From Chitinophagaceae bacterium (GTDB lineage Bacteria > Bacteroidota > Bacteroidia > Chitinophagales > Chitinophagaceae), in the NCBI GenBank assembly GCA_947461495.1, contig CANHLV010000025.1, forward strand, positions 1 to 11,859: 11,859 bases of DNA, written 5' to 3'. The first letter of the stretch is position 1; each line of letters opens with the position of its first letter. The notes below the pieces were generated by a model. It had not been told where the DNA came from. It saw only the letters and a list, made by a program, of their open reading frames with translations, and made no database searches. Shown piece after piece: positions 1 through 7,205 of the stretch. A program made the position numbers and the translations under genes.

Positions 1-617
1 GCAGAAAAAGCCAATCGATAATTCATCAATATCTCCTGTTGTTTTGCTGAATCAAAAGACTTCCATTCAGCTGCAGTAAACTGATCTGATTCATGTTTTC
101 CTGCACCTTGTGCGCCTTTTGTTTCAAATCTGTTAATCAACGTTTCAATTGGCTCTGCCTTTTGTAATTCTGGATTAAACCAAGATTTGAAAAGCTGTAA
201 AAAAATCCACTGCGTCCATTTGTAATAATCAGGATTACTAGTTCTTACTTCTCTTTCCCAATCATAACAAAAACCAATTTTATCCAACTGCTTTTTGAAG
301 GTCTCGATATTTTTTTCAGTGGTTGTTGCAGGATGTTGACCGGTTTCAATGGCGTATTGTTCTGCAGGTAATCCAAAGCTGTCAAAGCCCATGGGATGCA
401 AAACATTAAACCCTTTTAATCTTTTATACCGACTGTAAATATCACTAGCAATATAGCCTAGTGGATGTCCTACATGAAGACCGGCTCCGCTTGGATAAGG
501 GAACATGTCCAAAACATAATACTTAGGCTTTTCAGAAACATTACTCACTCTGTAAGCATTATTTGCTTTCCAATGCTCATGCCATTTTACTTCAATATCT
601 TTAAAATTATACTCCAT
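1..617 (-). CDS. leuS: Leucyl-tRNA synthetase, N-terminal part (runs off the window)
   Basis: This is a class I aminoacyl-tRNA synthetase that charges tRNA-Leu with leucine in the cytoplasm. Only the first 205 codons are present; the gene continues beyond position 1. The N-terminus reads MEYNFKDIEVKWHEHW, followed by the ATP-binding HIGH-type motif HVGH (residues 48-51) inside FPYPSGAGLHVGHPLGY, and then the conserved HPMGFDSFGLPAEQYAI core. After residue 150 comes the stretch with KAEPIETLINRFE, which resembles the insertion typical of Bacteroidota LeuS. The visible end, RLAFSA, is the start of the segment leading to the editing domain. The KMSKS motif would lie outside the window. The ATG at 617-615 is chosen because family homology begins right there. 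The gene diverges from ftsX. No T-box-like leader was recognised in the 237 bp between them. Identification is very secure. Confidence 0.97.
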   Translation of the reverse strand, partial: MEYNFKDIEVKWHEHWKANNAYRVSNVSEKPKYYVLDMFPYPSGAGLHVGHPLGYIASDIYSRYKRLKGFNVLHPMGFDSFGLPAEQYAIETGQHPATTTEKNIETFKKQLDKIGFCYDWEREVRTSNPDYYKWTQWIFLQLFKSWFNPELQKAEPIETLINRFETKGAQGAGKHESDQFTAAEWKSFDSAKQQEILMNYRLAFS

Positions 618-809
618 AAATAAACTTTTTGGGATGGTGTTTCCGGGGTTAAAAATTCAATCGTAAGATTGTATCAACAATTAATCAGTGATAATTTTGA
701 TGCAGAAAAAAACACCAAACTTTAAACTCCGGACAAATACATCAAAAATCTTTAACAAATAAACCATTTTTGAAGTGCACAAAAGTAAAACAAAGCAGCT
801 AAAATCCTT

Positions 810-817
810 TACTTTTG
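810..817 (+). promoter_or_regulatory. Candidate -7 box of the ftsX promoter (TACTTTTG)
   Basis: The octamer TACTTTTG matches the Bacteroidota -7 consensus TAnnTTTG exactly and ends 37 nt before the ftsX ATG. No convincing TTTG -33 element lies 19-21 nt upstream, so the call rests on the -7 box and its position. The rest of the leuS-ftsX gap (618-854) holds only AT-rich sequence and a small inverted repeat, CAATC-GTAA-GATTG, at 658-671. Confidence 0.5.
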
Positions 818-854
818 CAACACATAACCCCTAAATTAATTATTAATACTCACT

Positions 855-1733
855 ATGGCACAATTCGGAAAAGCCTCCAGCAAAAAAAGCAAACCTTCTT
901 ATGGATATGCTATCATCGGCATTGCACTGGTTTTATTCTTATTTGGTATAGTGGGATGGTTTTTTCTAAATCTTCGTAAAACCGGGGATTATTTCAAAGA
1001 AAACATTCAAGTTCACACTTACCTGAATCGCGATGCTTCCAAAAAAAGAATCGATAGTTTGGTCAAATATATAGAGTCTATCCCCTACACCAACAAGGTA
1101 GAATACGTAACCAAAGAAAAAGCCATTGAAAAATGGAACACCGAAAATGATACTACCTGGAAAAAATTCCTGAAAAACAACCCGCTTCCAGAGAGTATCG
1201 ATTTTTATGTAAAAGCCAATTATGTTGATGAAGACAGTTTGAATTTTCTCTCTAGCAACTTACAATCTACATTTCCAGGTGTCATTTCTGAATTTCAATT
1301 CCCTACGGAAACAGTTGCTAAAGTGAGTACTTATGTTAAAACCGGAGGCGTCATATTTTTAATTGCCGCTATTTTGCTGACTATTTTAGTGGTGTTTTCG
1401 ATTGACAATACGATCAGATTGGCCATGTATAGTAACAGATTTCTAATTAAAACAATGCAAATGGTTGGAGCGACACGTGGATTTATTGCAAAACCCATCA
1501 ACCAACGTGCCGTTATCAATGGAATAATCGCATCTTTGATCGCAATTGTTGCCATTTGGACTTCTGTTTTGTTGATTGAAGGCATATTGCCCGATTTTAA
1601 ATTGTTGCATGACAATTCCGGTCTGGCACTGTTGTTCTTTCTAATTATCATATTAGGTATTACAATTTCATTGGCAAGCACCCACCGTGCAGTCATTAAA
1701 TATCTAAAAATGAAATTAGACGACTTGTATTAA
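855..1733 (+). CDS. ftsX: Cell division protein FtsX
   Basis: FtsX is the membrane half of the ABC-like FtsEX complex, which couples the divisome to activation of peptidoglycan hydrolases at the septum. The 292-residue protein has the family layout. A short basic N-terminus is followed by TM1 (about 18-40), a periplasmic domain (about 41-163), then TM2 (164-184), TM3 (220-242) and TM4 (256-275). The cytoplasmic stretch IKTMQMVGATRGFI (198-211) is the conserved FtsX signature next to TM2. Length is normal for the phylum. The ATG at 855 gives a sensible N-terminus and is preceded by AT-rich sequence with no Shine-Dalgarno, as usual in this group. ftsE is not adjacent in this window. The gene is followed after 35 bp by a DUF3098 gene and then uppP, an envelope cluster seen in many Bacteroidota. 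Confidence 0.93.
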   Translation: MAQFGKASSKKSKPSYGYAIIGIALVLFLFGIVGWFFLNLRKTGDYFKENIQVHTYLNRDASKKRIDSLVKYIESIPYTNKVEYVTKEKAIEKWNTENDTTWKKFLKNNPLPESIDFYVKANYVDEDSLNFLSSNLQSTFPGVISEFQFPTETVAKVSTYVKTGGVIFLIAAILLTILVVFSIDNTIRLAMYSNRFLIKTMQMVGATRGFIAKPINQRAVINGIIASLIAIVAIWTSVLLIEGILPDFKLLHDNSGLALLFFLIIILGITISLASTHRAVIKYLKMKLDDLY

Positions 1734-1768
1734 TCTTATTTTTTTATCTTCACATTCAAAAGCATACC

Positions 1769-2023
1769 ATGTCTAATCAATCAAAAAATGAAACTGTAGC
1801 CAAACAATCACTTTTTTCAAAGGATAATTATTTTATTATGTTAATTGGATTGATTGTGCTTGCTATTGGCTTTTTCCTAATGGCAGGTGGAAAAAGTGCT
1901 GATCCCAAAAACTTCGACCCAAATGAAGTATACAGCACAACCAGAATTACAATTGCCCCAATTCTCATCATCATTGGATTTACTATTGAAATCATAGCAA
2001 TAATGAAAAAATCAAAGAACTAA
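1769..2023 (+). CDS. DUF3098 small membrane protein
   Basis: This 84-residue protein has a hydrophilic N-terminus (1-20), one membrane segment around 22-40 (NYFIMLIGLIVLAIGFFLM), a loop with GGKSADPKNFDPNEVYSTTR, and a second segment around 60-78 ending in EIIAIMKK. The pattern of N-Y before the first helix, GG after it, and R-I-x-I-A-P before the second is typical of DUF3098. That family has no assigned biochemical role and is found mainly in Bacteroidota between ftsX and uppP. Its location suggests a link to division or the lipid carrier cycle, but this is inference from neighbourhood only. A weak promoter-like TTG-N18-TATCTTCA occurs at 1724-1752, so co-transcription with ftsX is likely but a separate start cannot be excluded. 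Confidence 0.85.
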   Translation: MSNQSKNETVAKQSLFSKDNYFIMLIGLIVLAIGFFLMAGGKSADPKNFDPNEVYSTTRITIAPILIIIGFTIEIIAIMKKSKN

Positions 2024-2027
2024 CACC

Positions 2028-2055
2028 TTGGTATTTAAAATAATATGAATTTTTG
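2028..2055 (+). promoter_or_regulatory. Weak candidate promoter for uppP
   Basis: TTG (2028-2030) is followed 17 nt later by AATTTTTG (2048-2055), one mismatch from the TAnnTTTG -7 consensus. If used, transcription would begin near 2062 and produce a leader of about 80 nt containing the terminator-like hairpin at 2109-2137. The spacing is slightly short and the match is imperfect, so this is tentative. Confidence 0.25.
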
Positions 2056-2108
2056 GCATGATTATTGAAATTTATTTTAAACTAATTAATCCCAAAAACT
2101 AACTCTAG

Positions 2109-2137
2109 AAAACGAAGCACTGCCTTCGTTTTTTTTT
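2109..2137 (+). terminator. Intrinsic terminator-like hairpin just upstream of uppP
   Basis: The stem AACGAAG (2111-2117) pairs with CTTCGTT (2124-2130) around the loop CACTGC. It can be extended by two A-T pairs outward and runs into nine consecutive T (2129-2137). This is a good rho-independent terminator form on the plus strand. Its T-tract ends only five bases before the uppP ATG at 2143, so it either ends ftsX-DUF3098 transcription or sits in the uppP leader. Confidence 0.7.
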
Positions 2138-2142
2138 AACCA

Positions 2143-2946
2143 ATGAACGCATACCAAAGTATAATCATAGGTATTGTTGAAGGGATAACCGAATTCCTGC
2201 CTATCTCGTCTACCGCACACATGCGGATTACTGAAAATTTTCTTGGCATAAGCAATGAAGATAAATTCACAAAAGTTTTCACTGTTGCTATCCAACTGGG
2301 TGCCATACTATCCGTAGTGGTACTTTATTGGAAAAAATTCTTTCAATTTAAAAATGTAAATTTTTACTTCAAGTTGATAATCGCAGTAATACCGGCATTG
2401 GTTTTTGGAAAATTATTTAGTGATAAAATTGATTCCATTCTTGAAAAACCAATTATCATAGCCTCTATCATGATTATCGGTGGCATCATTTTTTTATTTG
2501 TTGAGACATTATTCAAAACTCACACTATAGACACTGAAGAAAAAATTGATTTTCTCACTTCCTTCAAAATTGGTATATATCAATGCTTGGCTATTTTATT
2601 TCCTGGACTTAGCAGAAGTGCAGCTACTATAATAGGTGGTATGAGTTTAAAACTTACAAGAGCTGCAGCAGCTGAATTCTCTTTCTTTCTAGCAGTTCCT
2701 ACAATGTTAGCGGCAACAATTTACAAACTTTACAAATATCATACTGAAAACGGCGGCTTTACTTCCAATGAAATTCAACAACTGGCCATAGGAAATCTAG
2801 TCGCTTTTGTTGTAGCATTGTTGGCTATAAAATTCTTCATCCAGTTTTTACAAAAACATGGCTTTAAAATCTGGGGCTATTACAGAATTGTAGTCGGCTT
2901 TATTCTCCTGACTTTGATTTATACCGGATACATTCAGGCTCGATGA
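2143..2946 (+). CDS. uppP: Undecaprenyl-diphosphate phosphatase (BacA/UppP)
   Basis: UppP is an integral membrane phosphatase that converts undecaprenyl diphosphate to the monophosphate, regenerating the lipid carrier for peptidoglycan and other surface polymers; it is classically linked to bacitracin resistance. The 267-residue length is normal. The first signature, GIVEGITEFLPISSTAHM (10-27), carries the two catalytic-region glutamates E13 and E17 plus S22 and H26. The second, FPGLSRSAATI (153-163), carries the conserved R158. Multiple hydrophobic helices follow. An in-frame TAA at 2137-2139 lies two codons upstream, so the ATG at 2143 is the only possible start. A terminator-like hairpin lies directly before it. 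In many Bacteroidota the next gene is truB; here it is a UMF1 transporter. Confidence 0.96.
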   Translation: MNAYQSIIIGIVEGITEFLPISSTAHMRITENFLGISNEDKFTKVFTVAIQLGAILSVVVLYWKKFFQFKNVNFYFKLIIAVIPALVFGKLFSDKIDSILEKPIIIASIMIIGGIIFLFVETLFKTHTIDTEEKIDFLTSFKIGIYQCLAILFPGLSRSAATIIGGMSLKLTRAAAAEFSFFLAVPTMLAATIYKLYKYHTENGGFTSNEIQQLAIGNLVAFVVALLAIKFFIQFLQKHGFKIWGYYRIVVGFILLTLIYTGYIQAR

Positions 2947-3002
2947 AATAAGTTTGGTTGATTATTTTGAATTGTAGTATTTTCAACAATCAATCAATTT
3001 AT

Positions 3003-4310
3003 ATGCAGACTGCTTCCAAAAAAGTAATAAATGGATGGGCGATGTACGACTGGGCCAATTCAGTTTATAACCTAGTCATCACTTCTACAATTTTTCCAGC
3101 TTATTACGAGGCTGTCACAAGTGATGGCGACCCAAATACAATTGACAAGGTTACTATTTTCGGCACTAGTTTCATCAATACATCTTTATACAACTATGCG
3201 CTCGGCGTTGCTTTTATAGTGGTTGCCATCATGAGTCCATTATTATCTTCCATTGCTGATTACAAAGGCAATAAAAAACAATTTCTATTTTTCTTTTGCA
3301 CTTTGGGAAGTATTGCCTGTGGTGCTTTATTCTTTTTTGATAGTCATAATCTGATGTTTGGCCTTTTGGCTATGATTATTGCCTGTATTGGATTCTGGAG
3401 TAGCCTTGTTTTTTATAACTCTTACCTTCCTGAAATTGCGGCTCCCGAAGACAGAGACCGTGTAAGTGCGAAAGGATTTGTGATGGGTTATGTTGGCAGT
3501 GTATTACTTCAAATCATTTGTTTTGTATTGGTATTAAAGCCAGAATTGTTTGGTATCACAACTTCCAAAGCATCACAAATATCTTTTTTAATGGTTGGGA
3601 TTTGGTGGTGGGGTTTTGCTCAATTGGCATTAAAAAGACTGCCAAAAGGAATGCCTAAAGATAGTATCCAAGAAAACAAAAGTGTTTTATTAAATGGCTA
3701 CAAAGAGCTGATAAAAGTTTGGAATCAATTAAAAGGATTGTCGGTTTTGAGAATGTTCCTTACTTCATTCTTTTTTTACAATATGGGTGTTCAAACAGTG
3801 ATGCTGGCCGCAACTTTATACGGCAAAAGCGAACTGCAAATACCTACAACCAATTTGATTATTGCTATTCTCATTATACAATTGATAGCTATTCCGGGGG
3901 CATATACCATCTCGAAAATTTCAGAGAAAATAGGGAATTTTAAAACCTTGATTATTTGTGTTTGTATTTGGATATTACTTTGTATTGGAGGCTATTCACT
4001 TCCTAAAGGCGGGACAACTGAATTTTACCTACTGGCAATATGCGTTGGCTTTGTAATGGGTGGTATTCAAAGTTTGAGCAGAAGTACCTACAGTAAATTA
4101 ATGCCTGAAACAAAAGACACTACTTCATTTTTCAGCTTTTATGATGTTACTGAGAAAATCGCTATTGTAATCGGCATGTTCAGTTTCGCCCATATTACAG
4201 AACTCACTGGATCTCAAAGAAATTCAGTTCTTGCCTTAATTGTATTTTTTGTAATTGGATTGGGATTTCTATTTATTGCATTAAAAAAACAAAAAGGTTT
4301 AAATACTTAA
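3003..4310 (+). CDS. UMF1-family MFS transporter (Atg22-like)
   Basis: This is a 435-residue polytopic membrane protein with about 11-12 hydrophobic segments. It belongs to the UMF1 branch of the major facilitator superfamily, related to the vacuolar effluxer Atg22. Family marks are YDWANSVYNLVITSTIFP (15-32), the block around residues 139-166 with YLPEIAAPEDRDRVSAKGF and GYVGS, and the block around 352-383 with GGIQSLSRSTYSKLMP and FFSFYDVTEK. The substrate cannot be read from sequence; amino acids or small metabolites are only guesses. I place the start at the ATG at 3003, because an upstream in-frame TTG (2958) adds 15 residues that do not look like the family. TTATTTTG at 2962-2969 is one base off the -7 consensus and would give a leader of about 30 nt. 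Confidence 0.88.
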   Translation: MQTASKKVINGWAMYDWANSVYNLVITSTIFPAYYEAVTSDGDPNTIDKVTIFGTSFINTSLYNYALGVAFIVVAIMSPLLSSIADYKGNKKQFLFFFCTLGSIACGALFFFDSHNLMFGLLAMIIACIGFWSSLVFYNSYLPEIAAPEDRDRVSAKGFVMGYVGSVLLQIICFVLVLKPELFGITTSKASQISFLMVGIWWWGFAQLALKRLPKGMPKDSIQENKSVLLNGYKELIKVWNQLKGLSVLRMFLTSFFFYNMGVQTVMLAATLYGKSELQIPTTNLIIAILIIQLIAIPGAYTISKISEKIGNFKTLIICVCIWILLCIGGYSLPKGGTTEFYLLAICVGFVMGGIQSLSRSTYSKLMPETKDTTSFFSFYDVTEKIAIVIGMFSFAHITELTGSQRNSVLALIVFFVIGLGFLFIALKKQKGLNT

Positions 4311-4333
4311 CATCATTTATACAAATTAAAAAG

Positions 4334-4388
4334 TAAAAATTCAAAATTTTAAAAGAGAGATTGGTCGATTTTAAATTTTGAATTTTTA
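4334..4388. repeat. Long AT-rich imperfect inverted repeat
   Basis: The left arm (4334-4354) and right arm (4369-4388) are reverse complements of about 20 bp except for one extra T on the left, around the 14-nt loop GAGAGATTGGTCGA. Pairing can be continued outward a few bases with one mismatch. The arms contain TTCAAAATTTTAAAA and TTTTAAATTTTGAA. It may act as a terminator for the transporter gene; the right end overlaps a candidate promoter for the next gene. Confidence 0.65.
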
Positions 4389-4394
4389 GTTTTG
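4387..4394 (+). promoter_or_regulatory. Candidate -7 box for the MBL-fold gene (TAGTTTTG)
   Basis: This is an exact match to TAnnTTTG, 16 nt before the ATG at 4411, implying a leader of roughly 10 nt. A TTGG at 4361-4364 lies 22-23 nt upstream, a little far for a -33 box. The box overlaps the outer base pairs of the inverted repeat at 4334-4388. Confidence 0.4.
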
Positions 4395-4410
4395 ACTTAA
4401 CTACACTCAA

Positions 4411-5247
4411 ATGCAACTATATACTATCGACACAGGTTTATTTAAATTAGATGGAGGCGCCATGTTTGGCGTAGTTCCCAAATCAATATGGAATAAATTA
4501 AATCCTGCAGATGATAACAATATGTGCACTTGGGCCATGCGTTGCTTGTTGATTCAAGACGGCAACCGACTTATTCTAGTGGATAACGGGATAGGCAACA
4601 AACAAGATGAAAAATTTTTAGGTCATTATTATCTTCATGGCAATGACACCTTAGAAAAATCTTTAGCGAAACAAGGATTCAGCACTGATGATATTACAGA
4701 TGTATTTTTAACCCATCTTCATTTCGACCATTGTGGCGGTTCTATAAAAAGAGAAGGAGATAAATTGGTTCCTGCTTTTAAAAACGCAATTTTCTGGAGC
4801 AACGAACAACATTGGAAAATCGCTACCACACCCAATGACAGAGAAAAAGCATCATTTCTAAAAGAAAATATTTTACCCATTCAGGAAAGTGGCCAATTGA
4901 AATTTATTGATAATAATCAAAGTAGTTTTTCAGAAAATATTAAAATCAAACAAGTATTCGGTCATACAGAAGCCATGATGTTGCCAATGATAAATTACAA
5001 GGGAAAGACTATTGTATATATGGCCGACCTTTTGCCTTCAGTTGGTCACATTCCCGTTCCTTATGTTATGGCATACGACATGTTTCCATTGACCACCTTA
5101 CATGAGAAAAAATCATTTCTAACGGAAGCTGTACAAAACGGTTATATCTTATTTTTTGAACACGACCCAAAAATCGAATGTTGTTCTTTACAAATGACAG
5201 AGAAAGGCGTTCGAGTGAAAGATACTTTTGAATTGGAGGAATTATAG
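4411..5247 (+). CDS. MBL-fold metallohydrolase
   Basis: This is a 278-residue soluble metallo-beta-lactamase-fold enzyme with a complete two-metal site. It has THLHFDH (H102, H104, D106, H107), GHTEAMM (H185), the bridging aspartate in YMADLLPS (D206), and the distal histidine in FFEHDP (H251). The core also shows the early strand LILVDNGIG (55-62). There is no signal peptide. The arrangement, with a long N-terminal strand region and a hydrophobic insert near PSVGHIPVPYVMAYD, resembles the quorum-quenching lactonase and N-acyl-hydrolase-like group. The substrate is not determinable and true lactonase activity is not implied. It follows the transporter by 100 bp containing an inverted repeat, so it is probably transcribed separately. 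Annotation as a generic hydrolase is secure. Confidence 0.9.
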   Translation: MQLYTIDTGLFKLDGGAMFGVVPKSIWNKLNPADDNNMCTWAMRCLLIQDGNRLILVDNGIGNKQDEKFLGHYYLHGNDTLEKSLAKQGFSTDDITDVFLTHLHFDHCGGSIKREGDKLVPAFKNAIFWSNEQHWKIATTPNDREKASFLKENILPIQESGQLKFIDNNQSSFSENIKIKQVFGHTEAMMLPMINYKGKTIVYMADLLPSVGHIPVPYVMAYDMFPLTTLHEKKSFLTEAVQNGYILFFEHDPKIECCSLQMTEKGVRVKDTFELEEL

Positions 5248-5264
5248 TCTTTTTTTTAGTTGAA

Positions 5265-5308
5265 GGGGAATGAGGAATGGGGAGTTGGGAATTAGGAATT
5301 GGGAATGG
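5265..5308. repeat. Degenerate heptamer tandem array (GGGAATT-type)
   Basis: Six consecutive purine-rich units can be read: GGGGAAT, GAGGAAT, GGGGAGTT, GGGAATT, AGGAATT, GGGAATGG. This lies between two convergent genes directly after the MBL-fold gene. It is strongly strand-asymmetric (G on plus, C on minus) and forms no obvious hairpin. No coding role is apparent. Confidence 0.7.
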
Positions 5309-5310
5309 AA

Positions 5311-5398
5311 AAACAACAAACCACAAACACCAAACAACAAACATCCTCCAACCCTTAAAACAGCGAAACGAATTAAACCATTAAACATTTAAACCTCC
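5311..5398. repeat. A/C-rich low-complexity stretch with ACAAACC- and TTAAACNA-type units
   Basis: After the heptamer array the plus strand is almost free of G. First comes a run of units such as ACAAACC, ACAAACACC and AACAACAAAC (about 5314-5341), then units TTAAACCA, TTAAACAT and TTAAACC (about 5374-5396). It fills the convergent gap up to the DUF3108 stop codon. I see no gene and no strong terminator in it. Confidence 0.5.
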
Positions 5399-5401
5399 CT
5401 C

Positions 5402-6199
5402 CTACCGTAAACCCATAAATGAAGTAAGCGGGTATCTTAGATTCTGATAGCCCATCATATCTACTTTGATACTACCCACTGCAATCTGACTTTCTACGCG
5501 AAGTAACAAATGGTTGGGATCGTCACTAACCCATGCCGACATTTGTTCTCCACCTTCAAATATGGTGCCTTTGATAAGAAGCGGTTTGAATTTTATGGCA
5601 TGAAATTTTCCATAACGGGTTTTGATTTTTTCTTTACCCATATACTTTAAATACAAATGATGTATCTCATCATCTAAAAACATATCGAATGGAATTTTAT
5701 CACCCGGCTTGTATTTATCAAATTTGATATTGCGTGCATAGTAAACGGCACTTACCACATCCTGCATACAATCTGTAATTTTAAAAACGCCGTTAGTACT
5801 TACTGCTGTATTTGCATTTTGATTGAATGTGACATTATTGTATATCTTATAGCCACCTTCATCCACATTTCTAATGAATTTATACGGTTGCAAAGTTGCT
5901 GTATCAATATAACTTTCATATCGATCTCTCACTTTAAAAAAATTATCAAAAAACGGATAAGTATTCCCTACTCCTACTGCATGGTAAACAGGTTTCCCGT
6001 TAAATCGCTCTAATGTAGTGGTAAAAGTGGCATCTCCAGCTCCAATATAGGCACCCATGGTGCTATAATAAACACTCATCTTCACTACCTCGCCTGATTT
6101 AAAAGCAGTATTCGATATGCCACAGAAATCTCCATTTTTTTCAGGAATCGTTGATGACAAAATTCCAAACGACAATAAAGCAGATTTTAAAAGTGTCAT
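5402..6199 (-). CDS. DUF3108 domain-containing exported protein
   Basis: This 265-residue protein has a short hydrophobic N-terminus (about residues 2-16) that looks like a signal peptide. It is followed by a beta-rich body with the DUF3108 pattern: GEVVKMSVYYSTMGAYIGAG near 36-55, then a central YESYID and LQPYKFIRNVDEGGY region, and a C-terminal region with RYGKFHAIKFKPLL and WVSDDPNHLLLRVES. That last block is the typical ending, in which a conserved W is followed by D and a hydrophobic strand. The family is predicted to be periplasmic or outer-membrane associated with no known activity. The ATG at 6199 lies 1 nt after the stop codon of the upstream flippase-like gene (TAA-T-ATG), so the two are almost certainly co-transcribed and probably translationally coupled. 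Confidence 0.83.
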   Translation of the reverse strand: MTLLKSALLSFGILSSTIPEKNGDFCGISNTAFKSGEVVKMSVYYSTMGAYIGAGDATFTTTLERFNGKPVYHAVGVGNTYPFFDNFFKVRDRYESYIDTATLQPYKFIRNVDEGGYKIYNNVTFNQNANTAVSTNGVFKITDCMQDVVSAVYYARNIKFDKYKPGDKIPFDMFLDDEIHHLYLKYMGKEKIKTRYGKFHAIKFKPLLIKGTIFEGGEQMSAWVSDDPNHLLLRVESQIAVGSIKVDMMGYQNLRYPLTSFMGLR

Positions 6200-6200
6200 A

Positions 6201-7172
6201 TTATTTATAAATTTTTGTTCCTAAAAAATAAAAACCTCCTATGATTGAAGGAATGACCAAATTAATGAGCCAAATGCCTAATGCAGCAGTTTGTATACCA
6301 AGTACATTTTCAGAAAATAATCCCAAAATCAATACACTTGTAGTTGCCCTAACAGGCAATTCCGTAAATCCTATAGTTGGTAAAATCGCCATTACAAGAT
6401 AAAAAACTGCCAATAATCCAAAGCACAACATTCCATCAATTTCTACTTGTAACACATGCAACAAAAAAATGTACTGCAAGATAAAAACCAAATACCTCAG
6501 TAAAGAATATAATAATATTCTTAACAATATTTTTCTGTTGAAGAATTTTAGGAAAGATATGTGTTGGCTAATTTTTTTTAAAAATGAAACGCCTGATAAA
6601 TAATTAACTAGAATATTCAATCTGAAAAAAAATAAAAGCAATAAAAGCCCTATAGTGCTGCTGAAAAGCAAAACATACTGATTAAATATCCAGGGTAAAT
6701 CTTTTATTAATTTGTAATTAGCAGTTTCATTTTTTAATATTATGATAGCGATTACACCGAAAATAATTGTAATGGTCAATTGGCTGATGCTGCCAACTAT
6801 TGTTGCCGAAATAGCTTTTATTCTATTTTCAGGACGCACAAATAATATTCTTCCCCCAAATTCTCCTGTACGATTGGGTGTGACCATAGTGATACTGCAG
6901 CCAGTAAAAACTGATTTAAGTGATTTTAATAAACTGATTTTCTCCAACGGTGATAAAAGCAATTGCCATTTCAATGCCTCTAAACCCCAATTCAAAAACA
7001 ACATCACTACTACAAACCAGAACAGCGGCTGTTTCCAACTATTTTTTATTTGAATCCATCTGATGTCCAAATCAGGTTGTTGGACAATTTGTTTGTATAA
7101 CAAATAAGCCAATACAAGAAACAGCAATGGTCCCAGAAAATAATTGACTATTAATTTTATACTTTTGTTCAA
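6201..7172 (-). CDS. Flippase-like integral membrane protein (lysylphosphatidylglycerol synthase TM-region family)
   Basis: This 323-residue protein has about seven or eight hydrophobic segments, starting with 10-26 and 50-62. It matches the flippase-like, MprF-membrane-domain or YbhN/UPF0104 type family through TPNRTGEFGGR (98-108) and GFTELPVRA (268-276). Members move or flip lipid-linked substrates or are uncharacterised; it lacks the cytoplasmic aminoacyl-transferase domain of MprF. No ATG exists near the N-terminus. The reading frame is open only from a TAA at 7184-7182, and the first usable start is the TTG at 7172-7170, followed by a typical MNKSIKLIVNYF beginning. An internal ATG at codon 57 would remove the first membrane helix. 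It diverges from ruvC with 33 bp between starts and leads the pair with DUF3108. Substrate unknown. Confidence 0.82.
   Translation of the reverse strand: MNKSIKLIVNYFLGPLLFLVLAYLLYKQIVQQPDLDIRWIQIKNSWKQPLFWFVVVMLFLNWGLEALKWQLLLSPLEKISLLKSLKSVFTGCSITMVTPNRTGEFGGRILFVRPENRIKAISATIVGSISQLTITIIFGVIAIIILKNETANYKLIKDLPWIFNQYVLLFSSTIGLLLLLFFFRLNILVNYLSGVSFLKKISQHISFLKFFNRKILLRILLYSLLRYLVFILQYIFLLHVLQVEIDGMLCFGLLAVFYLVMAILPTIGFTELPVRATTSVLILGLFSENVLGIQTAALGIWLINLVIPSIIGGFYFLGTKIYK
7160..7167 (+). promoter_or_regulatory. Candidate -7 box of the ruvC promoter (TACTTTTG)
   Basis: This is an exact match to TAnnTTTG and is identical to the box before ftsX. It ends 38 nt before the ruvC TTG start, so transcription would begin near 7174. 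The box lies inside the first codons of the divergent flippase-like gene. No clear TTTG -33 element is present; TTGAC at 7144-7148 is too close. Confidence 0.4.
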
Positions 7173-7205
7173 GAAAGAAAATTATACATAAAAATAGGCA
7201 GCCCT

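Noticed and set aside
618..854. Possible leader regulator (T-box or attenuator) for leuS
   Set aside because: No specifier-loop architecture, T-box sequence or terminator hairpin could be recognised; only a 5-bp stem at 658-671.
1331..1696. Minus-strand 121-codon ORF
   Set aside because: It lies wholly antisense to ftsX membrane segments and has no recognisable domain.
2086..2295. Minus-strand 69-codon ORF over the uppP start
   Set aside because: It is antisense to the highly conserved UppP motif and to the terminator hairpin; no start context or homology.
2958..3002. TTG-started 15-residue extension of the UMF1 transporter
   Set aside because: The extension is not family-like, a candidate promoter lies within it, and the ATG at 3003 gives the expected N-terminus.
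5066..5344. Minus-strand ORF of 92 codons with a proline-rich N-terminal part
   Set aside because: The proline and serine richness is a translation of the GGGAATT heptamer array, and the rest is antisense to the MBL-fold gene; no family resemblance.
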